Shown in pieces: positions 56,667 to 64,000 of a stretch of 64,000 bases of DNA. Numbering within the stretch: position 1 is the stretch's first letter; every line of letters begins with the position of its first letter. The position numbers were made by a program, and so were the translations under genes. Source of the stretch: Anaspis maculata. Taxonomy: Eukaryota; Arthropoda; Insecta; Coleoptera; Scraptiidae. The notes beneath the pieces were generated by a model. That model was not told where the DNA came from, did no database searches, and saw only the letters and a list, made by a program, of their open reading frames with translations. The DNA is taken from the NCBI GenBank assembly GCA_949128115.1, contig OX421964.1, forward strand, positions 46,478,601 to 46,542,600, in the 5' to 3' direction.

Positions 56667-57256
56667 AGGGTGTTTCGGTGACCTTGCATAATACTTCGGG
56701 AGGTGATTCCTCTCAAAAAAATAAGTCGAAAAGTAAGAGTAAATTTTTTTCTTAAAGTGCTCCCTGAGGGAGTTACAGCTCCTCAAAGGTACAAAATGCA
56801 ACAAAGTTTTCAATTATTTGCTCAAGAACTGTTGAAGGTAAGAGCTTCAAATGTAATTTTTTCGATAGATTCGTTGAGTCCAAAACTTTTATTCCCTCTG
56901 CATTTTTTCCGTAGGATGCATCGTTCTGAAGTAAAAGTGAAAAAAACACGGACGTGTCATGAATTATCTTCAACATAATCCCAATCCCCTCTAATTTCGC
57001 TGCCACTAGTTAGATTTGTTTAGAACTTTGCATGTACATTTGCATTGTCAAGAAACTTCTCTATACCAAATTTGAAGTTCCTACCTTTGACGGTTTTCCA
57101 GCAAATAATTAAAAACTTTGTTCAACTTCGTACCTTTGAGGGGCTGTAACTCCCTTAGGAAGCATTTTAGGGTAAAATGTTACTCTAACTTTTCGACTTA
57201 TTTTTTTGAGGGAAATCACCTCCCGAAGTATTATGCAAGGTCACCGAAACACCCTG
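56667..57256. mobile_element. 0.6-kb palindromic element (AGGGTGTTTCGG ends)
   Basis: GGGTGTTTCGGTGACCTTGC at the left pairs with GCAAGGTCACCGAAACACCC at the right. Arms also share ATAATACTTCGGGAGGTGAT. The centre is near 56960. The right side ends in CTG followed by TATA, which abuts the next element. No coding content. Confidence 0.85.
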
Positions 57257-57260
57257 TATA

Positions 57261-57958
57261 CAGGGTGGTCCAGGTTATAGTAGCAATAATTCACCATTCG
57301 ATGGTCCATCGAAAACTAGGTCGACATGCATAATTTAATTTTTTTCCAAAACGCTTCCTCGCCACTTTCCAGAGCCCAAATTGTTTTTCTCTGGAAACGC
57401 CCCGTTTCTTAGCAAAAAATGGCAGTAAATCAACTTAAACGACCTAGAAAATTTATTCCAGTTGAAGAATCATGAGTTTTCTTGGATTTTAGTTTTTAGG
57501 GCTTTGAAAGTCGCGATTTCGAGGTGTTTTCCAAAGTTTCAAACCCAAATATCTCGGAAATGAAGCCTCTAATCAAAATTTTACAAAAGTAACTTTTTTT
57601 TTAAATTAAACAAGGAATTTAAAAAAAGTATAATTTTTTTTAAAATATCCAGTGGCGTAGAAAATGGGGTGGGAGAAGTTGAGCAATTCCCCGGTATCTA
57701 CGCCACTGGAAAATTTTGACAAAAGTTATCTACGTCAAGTGATGGGTATTCATTTCATAAGTATTTGTACCAAATTTGGTTTAAATCGCTTTGATGACTT
57801 TAGAGTTATTGCAAAAAGATGATTTTAAAAACTGAACTTTGAAGGGCTCTATCTCCCTTAAGAAGCGTTTTGGAGAAAAATTAAATTATGCATGTCGACC
57901 TAGTTTTCGATGGACCATCGAATGGTGAATTATTGCTACTATAACCTGGACCACCCTG
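57261..57958. mobile_element. 0.7-kb palindromic element (CAGGGTGGTCC ends)
   Basis: CAGGGTGGTCCAGGTTATAG opens and CTATAACCTGGACCACCCTG closes the element, with TA on both sides. Arms of about 100 bp or more pair through CGATGGTCCATCGAAAAC. It holds another copy of the shared cassette (57370-57600) and a short CAGTGGCGTAGA...TCTACGCCACTG segment at 57652-57710, resembling a tiny hAT MITE. Confidence 0.88.
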
Positions 57959-58097
57959 TATAAATGCACCCAAAGAGGTAGAAGGGAGCAGGTCGTTCAA
58001 ATCCCATATTGGTCTGGACAGACAGTTCCCTTAAAGGGCTTACAATGATCACCTACAGGGTGAGAGTAAATTCATACGGGACTAAACGGCCTCAACG

Positions 58098-58268
58098 CGC
58101 AATTTTGTCGTAGCGCCAATTACAACGCGCTATTTAGTCTTGCGCTGTTTTATCACGCGCTATTTTGTCGTAGCGCCAATTATGACGCGCTATTTAGTCT
58201 TGCCCTATTTTCTCGCGCGCTACTTTGTCAACGCGATATTTTCTTCGTGCGCTATTTTGTCGCGTTTA
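58098..58268. repeat. 60-bp tandem repeat with CGCGCTATTTTGTCG motif
   Basis: CGCGCTATTTTGTCGTAGCG followed by CCAATTA...ACGCGCTATTTAGTCTTG repeats about 2.5 times with 60-bp period, with shorter CGCGCTA...TTTTGTC sub-repeats reaching 58268. Confidence 0.8.
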
Positions 58269-58269
58269 G

Positions 58270-59160
58270 TTACGGAGCCGGTAGGCGGACGTTGGTTCTG
58301 AAAGTGTCACCTGTCAATCATTTCAATTTTTAGCAGTCAGAGAATTTCCAATTTCTGGGCGGATTAACTATCAAGAAAAGGTAGATAAAATAGTATATTA
58401 TACTCGTTTGATAAGACGTGTATTGTTACACTCCTCCTTCCTGAAAAAATTCATTCTGAGTACTATGGCTTAGTACCTATATAATATGTACCTACACGTC
58501 ACATTGAGAGATGAACAACCATGCGTTGTTCATGGGATAAGTATTTGACGGATATCTGCAAAATTTGGGCTCAATCGGTCCATTAATATTCAAAATCTAT
58601 TCGAAAAAAACGGAATTTTTTGCAAATTTAAAAACTTCTAGCTCCGTTATTATGCGCTTCGGATATATTTATATTTTTTGAGGACAGGTCCTCTTTTTTT
58701 TTGATTCTCTATCGACGTTGAAATTTTTTCTGCTAAAACCTGGACCACCAACACCTGCATGATAGGTAGGTACTGTAACGAATTTGCGCTCAGTTGTTTA
58801 TTGTCGCGATTACTGAGACATCAAAAATGAATATAAGCATACAATAAGGTACTGATGACTACTGCTTCAGTAGGATCTAACTACTTACCTACTAAGTAGG
58901 TATACCTACCTACTTATGTTCTTATTTTCAAAATAATAGTCATAATAGATACGATAAAACTCTATTGTTCGCCATCCACACCTGGTGCTTTCTTACCAAC
59001 CACCCCAGGTAGAAGCCCGTATAATATCATTCGAGATGTCGGGGCCAAGGTGCTGTTTATGCACTCGAGGGCTCTTTTTGGAAAATATCACAATATGTAG
59101 GTATGGTATGTGGACCACCCGGGCTTTATATGGGTGTGCAGTAATTGCAGGTAGAAAGGC
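58270..59160. other. Non-genic stretch
   Basis: No gene recognised. TACCTACCTACTTA-type strings (58880-58915) are low complexity. A 115-codon frame at 58985 reads into the left arm of the next palindrome and has no homologue I recognise. Confidence 0.4.
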
Positions 59161-59167
59161 ACTTATA

Positions 59168-60003
59168 CAGGTGTTCCTAGCCGACCTTAAAAAAGTACAG
59201 GGCAATGAGATACTTATATTTCAAGAGTGCCAGAAAAATATTGAGAAACATTTAGGTTTTCTATTTTTCGAAGTAGGGAGTGACAAAGGGTCGTGGGACT
59301 TCAAGCCTCTTTATTTTCTTATTTACCTGTAGCGATTTTTGTTAACTGTTATAAATAAACGATAAAGCATTTTTTGAACTGTCAAATGCGTTTTAAAAAT
59401 TTGAAATTTCATTCACTGAGTCATATATATTTTGATAATCCAGTTTTCTTCAAAAATACACGCAGAAGGCTTTCTATGGAAATGAATCGTGTTGTTTATT
59501 GCTCTATATCAGTTTAGGAGCCTCTGGAACCTGGAACGTCTTGCGGGGTGTTATTGAAATATTGGATTTTCAAAATGTATAATTCTAACTCTGTATTAAA
59601 TGAGATTTCAAAACACATTCAAGAGTTCAGAATGCTTTTCGTTCGTTTTAGACCCAGTCTTTCCATCTCCGGATCTGTTCCTTGTAACTCTGTTCGGTAG
59701 ATAAACGCTGCGCAGAACGTACAGCGCAGCGTTCATCTGCCGAACTTTATCTACCGCGAATAGATTTTATACGGAACAGATCCGGAGATGGAAAGACCGG
59801 GCCTCAAAGAGTTTACAAAAATCGGCACAGATACCTAACAAAAATACCTAAAGGGAGTTAAAGTGCCACCCTTCGATTTGACCTCCCCATATTTGTAAAA
59901 ATAAAAAAAAACTAACTTTCTCTTCAACATTTTTCTGGCACTCTTGAAGCATTTCCCTTAGCGGCCTTGGACTTTTCATGGTCAGTTCGGAGCACCTGTA
60001 TAC
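59168..60003. repeat. Palindromic element with a central hairpin
   Basis: ACAGGTGTTCCTAGCCGACC at the left has a diverged mirror near 59983-60000, and AAGAGTGCCAGAAAAATATT pairs with its counterpart at about 59928-59947. In the middle, 59652-59803 is a strong hairpin: CTTTCCATCTCCGGATCTGT pairs with ACAGATCCGGAGATGGAAAG. Diverged pieces of the same arm occur near 11830 and 21556. Confidence 0.7.
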
Positions 60004-60009
60004 TATAAC

Positions 60010-61985
60010 TATATCTATTTTGAGTTTGAAATATCGCTTTTGGTTTAAGCGTGTTGAAGCCAAATCGAGTTCAACATTAAAGATTAATTATTATCAAACG
60101 TTCTCAAAATGATGATGGTCACTCGGGATGTTGATAGCTAAGTAGATATCCTTCTCTCCGGAGATAGTAATAATAAAGCCCAGCGATGAGCGATGAATCC
60201 GGAAAGCTCTCGGTAGTACGGCTCCTTCGCCAATAGCATACAGGCTTACGGCTTACTCCCCAATCGGAGTCTCCAGCAAATATGATATTTGATAAGTATT
60301 TGAAATATCTGAACAATACCTACCACATTTTGTCGTAAGACCTAACTCAGAATATAACCTCTGCTAAGAAAATTGAGGGAGCCTAAAACTCGGCCTAAAA
60401 TAAAAAAGCATAATTTTTCTACAGGGGAGCAATTCGGAAATAATTGTTTTTAAGAGTAGGTTTAGGTACCTACTGTACTCTGCTATTAAGGCATAATCAT
60501 AAAGGCTTCGAGCTTTTGGAATTTTCAAAACTCGACAGCAACGCCCATACATCTTTATTTAAGAAAGTCGCATACGAAATTTGAACTTTCTATTTTCAAA
60601 AAATGGTACCAAAAATGATTCTATCTATCTTTTCATGTTTACGGGTAACTATTCTTAACTATTTTCAACTATTTTTAGTGTAAACTGTAAGTCTTCTCCA
60701 CTGCTAAAATTTTAAAATGGACCTTTTCAGAAAAGAGAGGCAGATGCATGCGTGTTCGTACCGCGCAGTTTGAGGTGTCTAGCTATAACGGCGCCTAATA
60801 TCTCCAAGGAAAACTCGCTCGTTATGATGTGCGCGGCACCACACTGCGGTCCTGTGGGGGCTGTGACGTAAATCGTGCGAGAGAGACTGCCTTTATTGTA
60901 AAGGTCCACTGAACTTTTTTCAAAATTTATCAGTTGCCATCAGGATTCGCAAATTAGGTAACTTCTTTTTTTCAGCAGCCCTGGTAGGTGAGTCCGACGT
61001 CACTGATTGGATTTTTTGTGAAATTTGACAGGCAGGTAGACCAGTGTTCGTGTTCGCATATATGCCGATCAGCTTTTAAATTCAGCAGTTCAGCACTAGA
61101 ACGGTAATTTTTGCACGCCAAGTTGGCAATTCTGCGATATTTGGGGATGCTCAAATTTGTAATGTTGGATCAATATTTCCTCAGATGACCTTGAATTCGT
61201 ATTGTCAATCGAGTACAGCGCTGTTGCAAGATTGTATGAACGCTCAAGACGTCTTGATTTTGATAGACTTTCTCCAGTTTAAATGGGCGACTGGTGAACA
61301 GTTTTTTTTGATTAAAATAGTGAATCATAATATACCATCATATCATAGTTGAGAAAACTGTTCTAATGTATGGTCAGAAATGAAGGCCTAGTGTCTAAAA
61401 CCTAGAACGGCTCGGCACTCTGTCACTTACCTGCCATTCTGACAAGATAACAGTCATAACAGCCAAGGCAACACTGTAGTGGAATATGATGCAAAGAGAC
61501 GCCAGAATTGGCATTTCATGTCAAAATTTCCTAACCTCACTGGACTTCGCCACAAAAAACCCGTTTTCACGTAACTTGGTCTGTCAGCGTCCGTTACACC
61601 CTAGGGAACATGGCCAACCGCGTTTTAATTTCTACTGAATTTAAAACGTGATCGGCATACAGTAACCTAGCTAAATTACAGTGAATTTATATACCGTTAT
61701 GTTCAAAAAATGAAAAAATGAATTGTGACACCCTGTATCTTTCTTAGTAAGCGAGTGAGGGACATATTGTCATATATTTTCCAAATCAGACAGAACAATG
61801 TCTATGTGGAGAATATCTTGTCAAAATATTCAATGTTAAATATGAACCGCCCTATCTATATAAAGATCGAGTGAGTTTTTTTATTGAGTTCACTAGTTAA
61901 GTAGGTACTTTACTTGTTAACTAATTTCACGTCAGGCACCAATTTGTGCATTGTGAACGAAATCTTATATTTCAGACTTTGAGTA
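60010..61985. other. Non-genic stretch
   Basis: No gene recognised. CACCCTGTATC at 61729 and a segment near 61000-61040 shared with the MITE at 28631 are the only repeats noted. Confidence 0.4.
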
Positions 61986-61989
61986 GTAG

Positions 61990-63400
61990 ATTCTAAACAG
62001 GTCAAAGATTGAAGTGGTCCACCCCAAAAACTCGCTCAGGTTCAAATGAGAATATCGTGACGAAAAATAAACCGATTTGAAAAAAGATGATGTTAATTAT
62101 TCAAGCGTTCTTCTGACTGCAAGTTCCATATTTGGATATCGTGTTTGCTAATATACTGTATGATATACAGGGTGACAAAAGTAGAAGTGAAAAGTGGTCC
62201 ATTTTTAAGTGTGTGTAACTTTTTTAAAAACGATGTTAGATTTTTCTTAATATTATATTTCTAAGAACCTCGCATCAATATTTTGAAACGGTTTCTGACA
62301 TTTCATCGCCTTCGATTTCTTGTACAAGGTGTTCGCGTATGAAGTATACACTGCTCCTTGAAGACATCCCCTCAAACATAATTTCAAAAATTGAAGACGA
62401 TTCTGATACAATTTTGTCCGTGGGCTTTTAATCCATTGACAAACATTTTCTGTGGTATATCGCTTACAGGGTGCAACATCGAATTTTTTTTTTTAATTGG
62501 ACACCCTGTATTTTCGATATGGGAATCGATTCCGCTTTTCATCGTGATTATAAATATATATCACACTTGATAGGTTAGTCAACAAAACACGTGTGAAAAA
62601 ATTGATGAAGTTTTGAAAAATTTCGAAAAAAGATTTTTTCAAAAGTGACTTAGTGAATTTTCAATCATTTTTCTATCAATTTGGGTGAATGAATTTGTTT
62701 AAAGTTTGAAACTTTCACTAAACTCACCTTAACCGACAAACTTTTGAAAAAAAAAGATTGTTCCATATTTTTTTAAACTCCAACAATTTTTTTAAAAGAT
62801 GTTTTTCTGAATAACCTATCAAGTGTGATATATATTATTGATCAAGATGAAAAACGGAAGCGATTCCCATATTAAAATACAGGGTGTTCAGTCTGAGAAA
62901 AATTTTCGATGTTACACCCTGTAAGCAAAATATCCCAGAAATATATAGTGAACAGATTTGAAACCTACGGGAAAAAAATCATGGGAGAATCGTTTCTATT
63001 TTGAAATTATGTTCAAGGGGAAGTCTCCAGGCAGGGGGTATGATTTATACGTGAACACCCTGTACAAGAAACAGAAGGCGGTAAAATGTCAAAAACCGTT
63101 TCGAGCTATTGCTGCAAGGTCTCCAAAACTATAGCTAGAAAAATTCTGAAATTGTTTTTCAAAAAGTTACGCACGCTTGAAAATGAACCACTTTGCACTC
63201 CTTCTTTAGTCACCCTGTATATTATACAGTATATCAGTAAACATGATATCCAAACAAGAAACTTGCAGTCAGAAGAACTCTTGAATCACTAACACCATCT
63301 TTTTTCAAATCGGTTGATTTTTAGTCACGATATCCTCATTTGAACCTGAGCGAGTTTTTGGGGTGGACCACTTCAATCTTTGATCTGCTTAGATAGATTA
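61990..63400. repeat. 1.4-kb palindrome with inner CAGGGTG copies
   Basis: CAAAGATTGAAGTGGTCCAC at about 62003 pairs with its mirror near 63380, and GCTCAGGTTCAAATGAG, GATATCGTG and ACTTGCAGTCAGAAGA also match between arms of about 680 bp, centred near 62690. TACAGGGTGAC (62167) and GTCACCCTGTA (63212) mark a second, inner element. The short plus-strand frame at 63086 lies in the right arm and is not a gene. Confidence 0.82.
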
Positions 63401-64000
63401 TTCTTCCATTCAACAACCCGCCTCCTTTCTTTTCGTCCCGTTCTCTCTGGAGCGAGCGACGAAGTTTACTATGTTGCATTGTATAATTTTCTTTTTTAGG
63501 GGAGAAACGCCACACGGCAAAACAACCCCATCGAGCTTGCGTTGGTCAGGTCAACACTCGCATAGCGCCATGAGAACGGCCCTACATGAGGGTGCCTCGC
63601 CTAGGACGAGAAACACGACCGCCGGATGCCTTTGTTCACGCTATATTCGATGTGGGTCATACAAGATAGGTAGGTTTTGTTGTTGACGACATCTTTGAGT
63701 CTTGTTCGGTACCCCAATCGGTGTCCTTATCATTTTTTTTCAACTAAATTTAACAATTAAATAGGTAGGTACCATTAAATAGGTACACTAAACACGACTT
63801 ATTACGAGTGGGTAGGTATCTACCTATGTTATTTATATAGGATGGCCCAACGAAAACACAACAGAGGAGTTTTTGGGCATTTTACCTGATTTTTTTTTAA
63901 AAAGCTCAGACAGGTCTATTTTTATATTGAGGGGGACATCTGAAACATAGGTATATTGGCAAGTTTCTATCTTCAGTCCCCTTCCTCCCATCCCATCCTC
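63401..64000. other. Right window edge
   Basis: No gene recognised. A 71-codon frame from 63471 is unremarkable. GTAGGTACC-type strings recur near 63765-63830. Confidence 0.4.

Noticed and set aside
59848..60063. A minus-strand frame (MLQECQKNVEEK...) as a conserved small protein, given a similar frame near 59220
   Set aside because: Both are arms of the same palindrome, so the similarity reflects DNA duplication.

Overview
This is nuclear DNA of an arthropod, most likely an insect. Spliced genes with short introns, a nuclear tRNA gene, insect-type transposons (mariner, hAT-like and PIF/Harbinger-like elements, Ty3/Gypsy) and no prokaryotic operon structure support this. I cannot name the species. 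The sequence is AT-rich and very dense in transposons, and most open frames outside the genes below are chance frames or transposon remnants.

Host genes. (1) 583-2099, minus: EGF-domain O-GlcNAc transferase (EOGT); its 3' end runs off the left edge. (2) 10691-11435, minus: a short three-exon bromodomain protein of TIF1/Bonus type. (3) 23604-23914, plus: HSBP1 in two exons, complete. (4) 24072-26082, minus: a CIBAR1/FAM92 BAR-domain protein in four visible exons, with a tRNA-Asp(GTC) gene just upstream on the same strand, probably inside its first intron. HSBP1 and CIBAR1 are convergent and about 160 bp apart. (5) 45414-46568, minus: a SERGEF-like RCC1 beta-propeller protein, complete in two exons. 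These act in unrelated housekeeping processes (ER glycosylation, chromatin reading, heat-shock response, ciliary membrane, secretion), and nothing suggests they are co-regulated.

Mobile DNA. 3.1-5.6 kb: a 0.45-kb element split by a 2-kb near-perfect palindrome. 7.7-9.2 kb: a tandem array of about 260-bp units. 13.18-18.27 kb: a 5.1-kb element with GGGCCC ends and CAG target duplications, holding further insertions. 19.2-20.6 kb: three copies of one inverted-repeat element. 21.1-22.8 kb: a 1.7-kb TA-flanked element. 26.8-30.1 kb: several MITEs. 30.7-40.5 kb: one mariner copy opened by a 2-kb solo LTR and by a second LTR, the latter holding a foldback element and a young full-length Ty3/Gypsy element with intact gag and pol. 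40.5-44.5 kb: further nested hAT/PIF-like elements and a solo LTR. 48.8-55.4 kb: a decayed Ty3/Gypsy element opened by two DNA elements. 55.4-63.4 kb: a run of long palindromes, several ending in CAGGGTG beside a TA dinucleotide.

The main point of interest is the layered insertion history, which can be read because reading frames and target duplications close up exactly when insertions are removed, together with the many long palindromes that could give double-stranded RNA. I see no undescribed cellular system that I could defend.
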